DNA of 64,000 nucleotides from Cerasibacillus terrae (GTDB lineage Bacteria > Bacillota > Bacilli > Bacillales > Amphibacillaceae). The DNA is taken from positions 372,001 to 436,000 of the forward strand of contig NZ_VDUW01000001.1 of assembly GCF_008039555.1 (NCBI RefSeq), given 5' to 3'. The notes beneath the pieces were generated by a model. That model was not told the origin of the DNA and searched no databases. It saw only the letters and a list, made by a program, of their open reading frames with translations. The translations under genes and the position numbers were made by a program. Shown piece by piece: positions 1-8,218 of the stretch. Within the stretch, counting starts at the first letter, position 1. Each line of letters starts with the position of its first letter.

Positions 1-1475
1 CCTATCATTTCAATATGGTTGCAATACAGAATAAAACACCAAAACTACTTTCATTACCACAATTATTAGATGCTTATATTGATCATCAAAAGGAAGTTTT
101 TACAAGACAAACCGCTTTCGACTTAAAAAAATCAAAGGAACGTGCCCATATAGTAGAAGGTCTTATAAAGGCAATATCTATTTTAGATAAATTAATTGAA
201 ACAATTCGTGCATCTAAGAATAAACGGGACGCAAAAGAAAACATTATTGCCAAATTTGGTTTTACTGAACAACAAGCTGAAGCAATCGTAATGTTACAAT
301 TATATCGTTTAACAAATACAGATATTTTGTCATTAGAAAAGGAAATGGAAGAATTACAGAAAAAAATTAACCAATATGAAGCCATTTTAAATGATGAAAA
401 AAAATTGTACCAGAACATTAAAAAAGACTTACGTTCTATGAAGAAGACATATAAAACACCAAGACAAACAACGATTGAAAAAGAAATTGAGGAAATAACA
501 ATCGGTATTGAGGTGACGGTTGCTAGTGAAGATGTTCTTGTTTCTGTAACAAGAGATGGCTATATTAAACGCACCAGCTTACGCTCTTATACTGCCTCAA
601 ATGGGAAAGGCTTTGCAATAAAGGATGATGATCATTTAATTTCAATGATTGAAATGAATACAACAGATGACATTCTTTTATTTACGAATAGAGGAAACTA
701 TTTATATTTACCTGTCCATAAATTACCTGATATACGCTGGAAAGATATTGGTCAGCACATCTCCAATCTTGTTACTCTTGAACAGGATGAATTTATTATT
801 CAATGTATCCCAATAAGACAATTTGATGATAACCACTATCTTATTTTCATAACAGAAAATGGAATGATTAAAAAGAGTAAATTGAAAGACTATGAAGCAA
901 AGACATATACACGACCTCTAATTGCTATCAAATTAAATGAAGGTGATCAGGTCATTCAGGTATTACAAACTGATGGAAATAAGGAAGTGTTTATTGCCTC
1001 AAATGTGGGCTATGGTTTATGGTTTCATGAATCCGAACTAAAACCAATTGGTATTCGTGCTTCAGGTGTTAAATCTATTGATTTAAAAACAAATGAAAAA
1101 GTAATCAGTGGACAAGTGTTTACAGAAGAGGAAAAAGTAAATTTAATAGCAATCACACAGCGTGGTGCATGTAAACGCATGAAATTAAATCAGTTTGAGA
1201 AATCAAATCGTGCACGTCGTGGGTCTATCATGCTTCGTGAATTAAAAAATAAACCACATCGCTTACGTGGATTCTTCATGGTAACAAACGAGGAGAAAAT
1301 ATGCTTCCGAACAACAGAAGGGCAACAACATACCATTGAGCCATTAGGATTTTCCATTAGTGATCGTTATAGTAATGGATCCTTCATAATTGATAGCGAT
1401 CATGACGGTGAAGTCTCACATGTGTGGAAAAAGGCAATATATGAACAACCATTTCGTGAAATTGAAAATAATTGA
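1..1475 (+). CDS. parC: DNA topoisomerase IV subunit A, C-terminal part (partial)
   Basis: This is the C-terminal portion of the topoisomerase IV A subunit, which with ParE decatenates replicated chromosomes. The reading frame is already open at base 3, and the residues YHFNMVAI before the first internal Met are typical of the middle of ParC, so the 5' half (including the active-site Tyr) lies outside the window. The visible 490 residues cover the end of the breakage-reunion domain with its long coiled-coil arm (KEMEELQKKINQYEAIL) and the C-terminal beta-pinwheel with repeated blades (VSVTRDGYIKR, LFTNRGNYLYL, IFITENGMIKK, IAITQRGACKRM). No GyrA-box QRRGGKG is seen, which favours ParC over GyrA. 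A terminator follows directly. Confidence 0.95.
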   Translation, partial: YHFNMVAIQNKTPKLLSLPQLLDAYIDHQKEVFTRQTAFDLKKSKERAHIVEGLIKAISILDKLIETIRASKNKRDAKENIIAKFGFTEQQAEAIVMLQLYRLTNTDILSLEKEMEELQKKINQYEAILNDEKKLYQNIKKDLRSMKKTYKTPRQTTIEKEIEEITIGIEVTVASEDVLVSVTRDGYIKRTSLRSYTASNGKGFAIKDDDHLISMIEMNTTDDILLFTNRGNYLYLPVHKLPDIRWKDIGQHISNLVTLEQDEFIIQCIPIRQFDDNHYLIFITENGMIKKSKLKDYEAKTYTRPLIAIKLNEGDQVIQVLQTDGNKEVFIASNVGYGLWFHESELKPIGIRASGVKSIDLKTNEKVISGQVFTEEEKVNLIAITQRGACKRMKLNQFEKSNRARRGSIMLRELKNKPHRLRGFFMVTNEEKICFRTTEGQQHTIEPLGFSISDRYSNGSFIIDSDHDGEVSHVWKKAIYEQPFREIENN

Positions 1476-1480
1476 AAGTA

Positions 1481-1512
1481 AGACAGTTCTAAATTTGGAA
1501 CTGTCTTTTTTC
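1481..1512 (+). terminator. Intrinsic terminator of parC
   Basis: A perfect 9-bp stem (AGACAGTTC / GAACTGTCT) with an 8-nt loop is followed by a run of T. It starts 6 nt after the parC stop codon. Confidence 0.85.
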
Positions 1513-1707
1513 TTTATAGGTAGTCGGATTTCATGATAGAATAGTGCTTTCACTTACCATTCTTCACCTTTATATTTAAACTTCAGTTCAGCAGCATATA
1601 AATATTATCCAGATAAATGAAGGGACATACATTATTTAATTTTAAAAAAAACCTTTTTATTATCAGAAAAGTATGATAAGATATATTGTAATTGGGGAAG
1701 GGAGGTA

Positions 1708-2283
1708 ATGATTTCGGAATTAAAGCAGAAAATTTTTCATACTGCCTTGAGTCTATTTGAAAAACATGGGTTCCATGGTGTAAGTGTAAAGGAAATAGTA
1801 GAAGCGGTCGGAACTTCTAAAGGTGGATTTTATCATCATTTTTCTTCAAAAGATGAATTACTCTTTCTGATTCATGATGAATTTATTACACATGCTCTTG
1901 AAAAAGCAAATAATGTACGAGATATCGCAGATTCACCGACAAACAAATTACGTGGAATTATCATTACATTTGTTGAGGTTTTCGATATATATCAAGCACA
2001 TATTTCTGTTTTTTATCAAGAACATATTTATTTACCAGAAAAATATGAAACCATCATTAAGAAAAAAAGAGACCAATTTCGTGATATCATTATTCAAACA
2101 ATAGACGAGGGCATTCAAACTGGAGAATTCAGAAAGGAACTGCATCCTATCATAACAAGTATGGCAATTTTAGGGATGGTAAATTGGATTTATAAATGGT
2201 ATAGACGGGGCGGCGAGAAGACCATAGAAGAAATTGCTCATTACTATGAAGATTTAATCTTACAGGCAGTTGTTCAATATTAA
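1708..2283 (+). CDS. TetR/AcrR-family transcriptional regulator
   Basis: A 191-residue regulator with an N-terminal TetR helix-turn-helix (about residues 8-55; core GTSKGGFYHHFSSKDELL) and an all-helical C-terminal ligand domain. A GGAGG sits immediately before the ATG. It lies 113 bp upstream of, and on the same strand as, the acyl-CoA dehydrogenase operon, and a TetR-type palindrome lies in that gap. By analogy with FadR- and KstR-like regulators it probably represses the operon until an acyl-CoA intermediate binds; that role is inferred. The ligand cannot be read from the sequence. Confidence 0.9.
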   Translation: MISELKQKIFHTALSLFEKHGFHGVSVKEIVEAVGTSKGGFYHHFSSKDELLFLIHDEFITHALEKANNVRDIADSPTNKLRGIIITFVEVFDIYQAHISVFYQEHIYLPEKYETIIKKKRDQFRDIIIQTIDEGIQTGEFRKELHPIITSMAILGMVNWIYKWYRRGGEKTIEEIAHYYEDLILQAVVQY

Positions 2284-2293
2284 ATTTTATAAA

Positions 2294-2309
2294 ATGTAAG
2301 CACTTTCAT
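2294..2309 (+). promoter_or_regulatory. Candidate cre (CcpA) site
   Basis: ATGTAAGCACTTTCAT matches the cre consensus WTGNAARCGNWWWCA at 14 of 15 positions; the only deviation is A for the central G. It lies about 90 bp upstream of the acyl-CoA dehydrogenase gene. This suggests carbon catabolite repression of the operon. Confidence 0.55.
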
Positions 2310-2352
2310 ATGCCGATTTATTTTATCGAATATGAATTTATTTTTAATGTGA

Positions 2353-2370
2353 ACAGACCAATCAGTCTGT
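2353..2370. promoter_or_regulatory. Palindromic operator, probable TetR-regulator site
   Basis: ACAGACCAATCAGTCTGT is an inverted repeat (ACAGAC / GTCTGT, 6-nt spacer) of the GACC-N-GGTC-like style used by many TetR proteins. It lies 27 bp upstream of the operon's first ATG and just before its ribosome binding site, as expected for a repressor that blocks transcription start or elongation. Confidence 0.55.
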
Positions 2371-2396
2371 AGTTTGATTAAACAAGGAGGGGTATT

Positions 2397-3536
2397 ATGT
2401 TTGATTTAACACGTGAACAACGAATGATTCAAAAAATGGTTCGCGAATTTGCAGAAGAAGTCATTCAACCTGAGGCAATTATGATTGACAAAGAGGCAAA
2501 ATTTCCAGAGCATATTTTTAAACAAATGGGTGAACTGGGGTTAATGGGAATTCCTTTTCCAGAAAAATATGGTGGGTCAGATGGAGATACAATTTCCTAT
2601 GCCATTGCGGTGGAGGAAATAGGCCGTGTTTGTGGGAGTACCGGTTTAAGCTATGCAGCAAACGTATCTCTAGGGGCAAGCCCAATTTATTATTTTGGTA
2701 CGGAAGAACAAAAGGAAACATATCTGGTTCCAATGGCAGAAGGAAAAGCACTCGGCTCATTTGGATTAACAGAACCTAATGCAGGATCTGATGCTGGAGG
2801 AACGAGAACCAAAGCTGTACTTGATGGAGATATGTATGTCATCAATGGCGAAAAATGTTTTATAACGAATGCAAGTTTTGCTAAAACAATTATCGTTACA
2901 GCAGTGACAGGGAAAGATGATAAGGGCAAAAATATTATTTCGGCACTTGTTGTACCTACTGACACAGAGGGATTAACGATTACAAGTAATTATGACAAAA
3001 TGGGAGTAAGGGGCTCAGATACGGCTGAAATCGTACTTGAAAATGTAAGGGTTCCCAAAGAAAATTTATTAGGTGATCCTCAAAAAGGTTTTAAACAATT
3101 TTTATATACATTAGATGGTGGTCGAATTTCTATTGCTGCACTAGGTGTAGGGATTGCACAAGCATCTTTAGAAAAAGCATTAGCTTATGCGAAAGAAAGA
3201 ACACAATTTGGCAATTCCATATCTAAATTTCAAGCAATTCAATTTAAACTGAGTGATATGGCAATGGAAGTAGAGTTAGCACGAAACATGTTGTATAAAG
3301 CTGCATGGTTAAAAGATAAAGAAAAACCATTCACAAAAGAAGCAGCATATGCCAAACTATTTGCAACAGAAACAGCATTTCGTTCAGCAAATCAAGCAAT
3401 TCAAATTCATGGTGGATATGGTTATATGCGTGAATATGAAGTAGAAAGATATCTACGAGATGCTAAACTATTAGAAATTGGGGAAGGGACATCAGAAGTA
3501 CAAAGAATGGTTATTGCTAGACAATTAGGTTGCTAA
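2397..3536 (+). CDS. yngJ: Acyl-CoA dehydrogenase, short-chain type (YngJ-like)
   Basis: A 379-residue FAD enzyme that oxidises an acyl-CoA to the 2,3-enoyl-CoA, passing electrons to ETF. The fold signature is complete: LTEPNAGSDAGG (FAD and substrate loop), IQIHGGYGYMREYEVERYLRD and the C-terminal GEGTSEVQR. The catalytic base is the C-terminal Glu (about E363), the short/medium-chain position. In animal isovaleryl-CoA dehydrogenase that position is Gly and the base is in mid-sequence, so the substrate is best left as short-chain or branched acyl-CoA. RBS AAGGAGGGG. First gene of an operon whose order matches B. subtilis yngJ-H-HB-F-E, a leucine/branched-acid degradation cluster. Confidence 0.9.
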   Translation: MFDLTREQRMIQKMVREFAEEVIQPEAIMIDKEAKFPEHIFKQMGELGLMGIPFPEKYGGSDGDTISYAIAVEEIGRVCGSTGLSYAANVSLGASPIYYFGTEEQKETYLVPMAEGKALGSFGLTEPNAGSDAGGTRTKAVLDGDMYVINGEKCFITNASFAKTIIVTAVTGKDDKGKNIISALVVPTDTEGLTITSNYDKMGVRGSDTAEIVLENVRVPKENLLGDPQKGFKQFLYTLDGGRISIAALGVGIAQASLEKALAYAKERTQFGNSISKFQAIQFKLSDMAMEVELARNMLYKAAWLKDKEKPFTKEAAYAKLFATETAFRSANQAIQIHGGYGYMREYEVERYLRDAKLLEIGEGTSEVQRMVIARQLGC

Positions 3537-3564
3537 TAGCTGTTTAGAGGAAGGGAGAGATATC

Positions 3565-4917
3565 ATGATTAAAAAAGTACTCATTGCAAATCGAGGCGAA
3601 ATTGCAACACGAATTATTCGTACATGTAAAGAAATGGGAATTGAAACTGTTGCCGTTTATTCAGAGGCAGATAAAGACGCTCCTTTTGTCATGATGGCAG
3701 ATGAAAGTTTCTTATTGGGAGGTCCTCGTGTTAACGAAAGTTATTTAAATGTCGATAAACTTCTTTCAATTGCTAAAGAAAGTCAAGTAGACGCTATTCA
3801 TCCAGGATATGGTTTTTTAAGTGAAAACGGGATGTTTGCTGAAAAATGTGAGGAAGAAAGTATTCCGTTTATCGGCCCAACAAGTCAAGTTATAAAACAA
3901 ATGGGAAGTAAAATTGCAGCACGAAAAATAATGGATAAAGCTGGTGTACCAGTTGTCCCTGGAACAATGGAAGCAGTTCCTACAACAGAAGAAGCAATCG
4001 AAGTGGCGAACAAAATCGGTTACCCGGTAATGTTAAAAGCATCCTTAGGTGGTGGAGGTATAGGAATGCAAGTTGTACATTCTGACGACGAGTTACAACA
4101 AGCATTTGAACAAAACGCAAAAAGAGCAAAGACGTTTTTTGGTGATGGGTCAATGTTTGTTGAAAAAAAGGTTGACAATGCCAGACATATTGAAATTCAA
4201 ATATTAGCTGACCATCACGGGAATGTTGTCCATTTATATGAACGTGAATGTTCGATTCAAAGAAGGAATCAAAAAGTAATCGAAGAAGCTCCCTCATCCT
4301 TTATCACTCAAAGGACAAGAGAAGCAATGGGAGAAGCCGCTGTTAAAGCTGCAAAAGCAGTCAATTACACAAATGCAGGTACAGTTGAATTTTTGGTAGA
4401 TGAAGAGGAAAATTTTTACTTTCTAGAAATGAATACTAGGGTTCAAGTAGAACATCCGATTACAGAAGAAATAACTGGAATCGATATTGTGAAACAGCAA
4501 TTTTTAATTGCAAGTGGTAAATCACTAGCAATTACACAGGATGAAATTAATATTAATGGTCATGCAATCGAAGCAAGGATTTATGCAGAAGATCCGATTA
4601 CTTTCTTTCCGTCACCGGGGCAAATTTCTAAACTATCTGTACCAGAAGGAAAAAATATTCGTCATGAATTAGGTGTCACAGATAATTACCAAGTTACCCC
4701 TTTTTATGATCCGATGATTGCTAAATTAATTGTAAAAGGTAAGGATCGCGAAGAAGCAATTCAAGGGATGTCCAAGGCTTTAGAAAATTATCTTGTGGAA
4801 GGTATTAAGACAAATATTCCAATGCTTCAAACGGTTATCAACCATGAGCAATTTAAAGCTGGAAACACACAAATATCATTTGTAGAAGAATTCTATTTAA
4901 CAACCGTAAAAAAATGA
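3565..4917 (+). CDS. yngH: Biotin carboxylase subunit (YngH / AccC-like)
   Basis: A 450-residue ATP-grasp enzyme that carboxylates biotin using bicarbonate and ATP. Visible motifs are the N-terminal KKVLIANRGEIA, the glycine-rich ATP loop GGGGIGMQ (about residues 162-169; AccC usually has Arg at the fifth position), ECSIQRRNQKVIEEAPS, and EMNTRVQVEHPITEE with the catalytic Glu/Arg. The length is that of stand-alone AccC rather than a fused alpha subunit. The biotin carrier follows 12 nt later and the carboxyltransferase two genes on, so this is the catabolic acyl-CoA carboxylase (probably methylcrotonyl-CoA type) and not the housekeeping acetyl-CoA carboxylase. Confidence 0.92.
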   Translation: MIKKVLIANRGEIATRIIRTCKEMGIETVAVYSEADKDAPFVMMADESFLLGGPRVNESYLNVDKLLSIAKESQVDAIHPGYGFLSENGMFAEKCEEESIPFIGPTSQVIKQMGSKIAARKIMDKAGVPVVPGTMEAVPTTEEAIEVANKIGYPVMLKASLGGGGIGMQVVHSDDELQQAFEQNAKRAKTFFGDGSMFVEKKVDNARHIEIQILADHHGNVVHLYERECSIQRRNQKVIEEAPSSFITQRTREAMGEAAVKAAKAVNYTNAGTVEFLVDEEENFYFLEMNTRVQVEHPITEEITGIDIVKQQFLIASGKSLAITQDEININGHAIEARIYAEDPITFFPSPGQISKLSVPEGKNIRHELGVTDNYQVTPFYDPMIAKLIVKGKDREEAIQGMSKALENYLVEGIKTNIPMLQTVINHEQFKAGNTQISFVEEFYLTTVKK

Positions 4918-4929
4918 GGAGGAATAAAA

Positions 4930-5148
4930 ATGGAAGAAATAAAAGCATCAATGGCAGGAAGTGTATGGAAAATTTTAGTGAAGGCTGGGGATCATGTCGA
5001 AGAAGACCAAGATGTTGTAATACTAGAGTCAATGAAAATGGAAATTCCTATCACATCAGATGAAGATGGTACAGTTAAAGAAGTAAAAATTGCCGAGGGA
5101 GATTTTGTTAACGAAGGAGATGTACTCGTTATTGTAGAGGAAGAATAA
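4930..5148 (+). CDS. yngHB: Small biotin carrier protein (YngHB-like)
   Basis: A 72-residue free-standing biotinyl domain. The biotinylation motif ESMKMEIPI is present with Lys36 as the acceptor and the canonical Met on both sides. This is about half the length of AccB, which has an additional N-terminal region. It begins 12 nt after the carboxylase stop with a GAGGAGG ribosome binding site and is translated with its neighbours. BirA (56299-57291 in this window) would attach the biotin. Confidence 0.93.
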   Translation: MEEIKASMAGSVWKILVKAGDHVEEDQDVVILESMKMEIPITSDEDGTVKEVKIAEGDFVNEGDVLVIVEEE

Positions 5149-5174
5149 ATCTTTTTTAGTATAGGAGGTGTATG

Positions 5175-5951
5175 ATGACGGAACTAGTAAAGTTAGAAAA
5201 GCATAATCATCTTGCAATTATTACTTTAAATAGACCCGAAGCTGCCAATGCTTTATCACAAGACTTATTGAATCAGCTTATGAATACACTTGAAAATATT
5301 GATGAGAATCCAGAAATTCACTGTACAATTATAACCGGTGCTGGAGAAAAAGTGTTTTGTGCTGGTGCAGATTTAAAAGAGAGAAAAGGAATGTCAGATT
5401 CAGAGACAGTTCAAGCTGTTCAAATAATCGGAACTGTTATCTCACGAATTGAGAAGATGAAAATGCCAGTGATTGCTGCTATAAATGGGGCCGCTTTTGG
5501 TGGTGGACTTGAATTAGCATTAGCTTGCGATATACGTATAGCTATAAATACTGCGAAAATAGGGCTAACAGAAACATCATTAGCTATTATCCCAGGTGCA
5601 GGGGGTACTCAGAGATTACCTCGATTAATTGGAATTGGAAAAGCAAAACAATTAATCTATACTGCTAAACCGGTATCTGCAGAGGAAGCATTTGCTATTG
5701 GTTTAATTGAAGAAGTTGCGCCATCTAGTGCTCTAGAAACTGCTCTAGAAATGGGACAATCCATTGTTGAAAATGGCCCAATTGCATTAAAACAAGCAAA
5801 ACTTGCGATTGATTTAGGAATAGGGACAGACATAGCAAGAGGACTGCAAATTGAAAATATCTGCTATGAAAAAACAATTCCAACAGAAGACCGCATGGAA
5901 GGTTTAATTGCTTTTCAAGAAAAGCGAAAACCAATGTATCAAGGGAAATAG
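5175..5951 (+). CDS. yngF: Enoyl-CoA hydratase (YngF-like, probable methylglutaconyl-CoA hydratase)
   Basis: A crotonase-superfamily hydratase of 258 residues. Both catalytic glutamates are present, one in GGGLELALACD and one in LTETSLAIIPGAGGTQRL; the oxyanion-hole motifs CAGADLKER and AAFGGG are intact. Two adjacent ATGs (5172 and 5175) are possible. The second is preferred because AGGAGG at 5163-5168 is only 3 nt from the first. Within this operon the expected job is hydration of 3-methylglutaconyl-CoA to HMG-CoA; other short enoyl-CoAs cannot be excluded. Confidence 0.9.
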   Translation: MTELVKLEKHNHLAIITLNRPEAANALSQDLLNQLMNTLENIDENPEIHCTIITGAGEKVFCAGADLKERKGMSDSETVQAVQIIGTVISRIEKMKMPVIAAINGAAFGGGLELALACDIRIAINTAKIGLTETSLAIIPGAGGTQRLPRLIGIGKAKQLIYTAKPVSAEEAFAIGLIEEVAPSSALETALEMGQSIVENGPIALKQAKLAIDLGIGTDIARGLQIENICYEKTIPTEDRMEGLIAFQEKRKPMYQGK

Positions 5952-5972
5952 ACGTAGGAGGAATGATAAAGG

Positions 5973-7502
5973 ATGTCTTTTGTAGAAGAACTTCAACACC
6001 GCGTTGAAAAGATAAAACAAGGCGGAAAAGAAAAATATCATCAAAAAAATGAAGAAAAAGGAAAGCTATTTGCTCGTAAACGTTTAGAGTTATTATTTGA
6101 TGATGACTTAAATGTGGAGGATGCATTTTTTGCAAATTGCATGAATGATGATCTACCGTCAGATGGAGTTGTTACCGGAATTGGTAAAATTAATGGCCAA
6201 GAGGTTTGTGTCATGGCAAATGATTCCACCGTTAAGGCTGGTTCTTGGGGAAAAAGAACCGTAGAAAAAATCATTCGTATTCAAGAAACAGCTATGAAAC
6301 TTGAAATACCAATGCTCTACCTTGTTGATTCTGCTGGTGCTAGAATTACTGATCAAATTGAAATGTTTCCAGGTAGAAGAGGAGCAGGTGCTATTTTCCA
6401 TAATCAAATCAAAATGTCAGGGCGCGTTCCACAGGTTTGCTTATTATTTGGCCCTTCTGCTGCAGGTGGTGCATATATTCCTGCATTTTGTGACATCGTC
6501 ATTATGGTTAAAGGAAATGCATCCATGTACTTAGGTTCTCCAAGGATGGCGGAAAAAGTAATTGGAGAAAAGGTGACATTAGAAGAAATGGGTGGTGCAA
6601 AAATGCACTGTTCTGTATCAGGATGCGGAGATATTTTAGCAAAGACGGAAGAGGAAGCAATTGAAAATGCCCGGGATTATTTATCTTATTTCCCAATGAA
6701 CTTTAGACATAAACCAAAAACTCATCCTGCTAAAGATGCCAAGTCATTTGAAAAATCAATTGCAAAACTAATTCCAGAAAATCAAAATGCACCATTTAAT
6801 ATGCATGACTTTATTGATCATATCATAGACGAAGACAGTTTCTTTGAAATTAAAAAGCGGTTTGCAAAAGAACTTATTACAGGTTTTGCTCGAATCAATG
6901 GTCAATCTGTAGGAATTATTGCTAATCAACCACGTGTTAAAGGTGGCGTTCTCTTTCCAGATTCTGCAGATAAGTCTGCTAAATTTGTTCAGTTATGTGA
7001 TGCATTTCATATTCCGTTACTGTTTTTAGTTGATGTTCCAGGATTTATGATTGGAACGCATGTTGAAAAACAAGGAATTATTCGTCACGGAGCAAAAATG
7101 CTTGCAACGATGAGTGAAGCTACTGTACCTAAGATTTCTGTTATCGTAAGGAAAGCATATGGAGCAGGATTATATGCAATGGCAGGACCAGCATTTGAAC
7201 CAGATGCTTGTATCGCTTTACCAACTGCTCAAATAGCTGTAATGGGACCAGAAGCTGCTGTAAACGCTGTATATGCAAAGAAAATAGCAGAATTACCAGA
7301 AGAAGAACGACCAGCTTATGTAAAAGAGAAGCAAGAAGAATACCGTAATGATATTGATATCTATCGTTTAGCCGCAGATATGGTAATTGATGCTATCGTC
7401 AATCCGAATGATTTAAGAGATGAGCTAATCAAACGTTTTTCTGTTTATGATAAGAAAAATGTTGTGTTTACTGAACGAAAACATGGAGTTTATCCAGTCT
7501 AA
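5973..7502 (+). CDS. yngE: Acyl-CoA carboxyltransferase subunit (YngE-like, MCC/PCC beta type)
   Basis: A 509-residue carboxyltransferase that moves the carboxyl group from biotin to an acyl-CoA. It has the two crotonase-like halves of the beta subunit: LYLVDSAGARI and FGPSAAGGAYIPAFCD in the N half, and VDVPGFMIGTHVEKQGIIRHGAK plus VIVRKAYGAGLYAMAGPAFEPD in the C half (two oxyanion-hole glycine motifs). Length fits MCC/PCC beta. It is the last gene of the operon, 21 nt after the hydratase. B. subtilis also has an acyl-CoA synthetase (yngI) and an HMG-CoA lyase (yngG) in its cluster; neither is present here. Confidence 0.92.
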   Translation: MSFVEELQHRVEKIKQGGKEKYHQKNEEKGKLFARKRLELLFDDDLNVEDAFFANCMNDDLPSDGVVTGIGKINGQEVCVMANDSTVKAGSWGKRTVEKIIRIQETAMKLEIPMLYLVDSAGARITDQIEMFPGRRGAGAIFHNQIKMSGRVPQVCLLFGPSAAGGAYIPAFCDIVIMVKGNASMYLGSPRMAEKVIGEKVTLEEMGGAKMHCSVSGCGDILAKTEEEAIENARDYLSYFPMNFRHKPKTHPAKDAKSFEKSIAKLIPENQNAPFNMHDFIDHIIDEDSFFEIKKRFAKELITGFARINGQSVGIIANQPRVKGGVLFPDSADKSAKFVQLCDAFHIPLLFLVDVPGFMIGTHVEKQGIIRHGAKMLATMSEATVPKISVIVRKAYGAGLYAMAGPAFEPDACIALPTAQIAVMGPEAAVNAVYAKKIAELPEEERPAYVKEKQEEYRNDIDIYRLAADMVIDAIVNPNDLRDELIKRFSVYDKKNVVFTERKHGVYPV

Positions 7503-7606
7503 ATAAAAGATCCTCCTTAAAAATGCAACTTAATTCAAATCTTATCTAATTAATGATACATTGGAATTATGGATATTTTTAGCTAGCTTTAAGGGGGAGA
7601 TATGTA

Positions 7607-8074
7607 ATGGATGAGAGGGCATTTCGAGATGCGATGGGTAAATTTACAACAGGTATAACCATTGTCTCGTTAAAAGATAAATCTGGTAATAGATTAGGAA
7701 TGACTGTAAACGCTTTTATGTCTATATCTTTACAACCACAATTAATCGCTATTTCAATCGGCGAAAATGCAAGTATGCATCCACAATTATTAGAGACAAA
7801 TACACTTGGAATTAGTATTTTAAGTGAGGAACAAAAAGATATTTCCATGATTTTTTCGAAACAAAAAGAAAAAGATAGAGAAATTCCATTTATTGATATA
7901 GATGGAACACCTGTTATTGAAGATTCATTAGCAACACTAACATGTACTGTGAAAAAATCGATTAAAGCAGGTGATCATACCATTTTTATTGCAGAAGTTG
8001 ATCATTTGAATGTAAATGAAGGCAATCCTATTTTATATTTTGGTGGAAATTATCGTACAATCGAAAAAGAATAA
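7607..8074 (+). CDS. Flavin reductase-like FMN-binding split-barrel protein
   Basis: A 155-residue single-domain protein of the flavin reductase (HpaC / DIM6-NTAB) family. The start MDERAFRDAMGKFTTGITIVS and the GMTVNAFMSISLQPQLIAISI flavin-binding region are typical. Such proteins supply reduced flavin to partner monooxygenases, but no monooxygenase gene is adjacent, so the partner is unknown. RBS GGGGGAGA precedes the ATG and a terminator follows, so it appears to be a single-gene unit. Confidence 0.85.
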   Translation: MDERAFRDAMGKFTTGITIVSLKDKSGNRLGMTVNAFMSISLQPQLIAISIGENASMHPQLLETNTLGISILSEEQKDISMIFSKQKEKDREIPFIDIDGTPVIEDSLATLTCTVKKSIKAGDHTIFIAEVDHLNVNEGNPILYFGGNYRTIEKE

Positions 8075-8084
8075 AAAGATTACT

Positions 8085-8112
8085 ATTGTAATAGAAAAAT
8101 TGTAATAGAAAA
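8085..8112. repeat. Perfect 14-bp tandem duplication
   Basis: The 14-mer ATTGTAATAGAAAA occurs twice head to tail (8085-8098 and 8099-8112), just before the terminator. It probably arose by replication slippage. Confidence 0.8.
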
Positions 8113-8141
8113 ACCCCTTTTTAATCTAGAAGGGGTTTTTC
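8108..8141 (+). terminator. Intrinsic terminator after the flavin reductase gene
   Basis: A 12-bp stem GAAAAACCCCTT / AAGGGGTTTTTC with a 10-nt loop; the 3' arm carries the T-run. Confidence 0.85.
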
Positions 8142-8218
8142 TGATTTATTTATGGTAGATAACATACAAAAGTTTACGTATAATGGATATAGCATATTGG
8201 AAAGAAAGGATTGAAATT

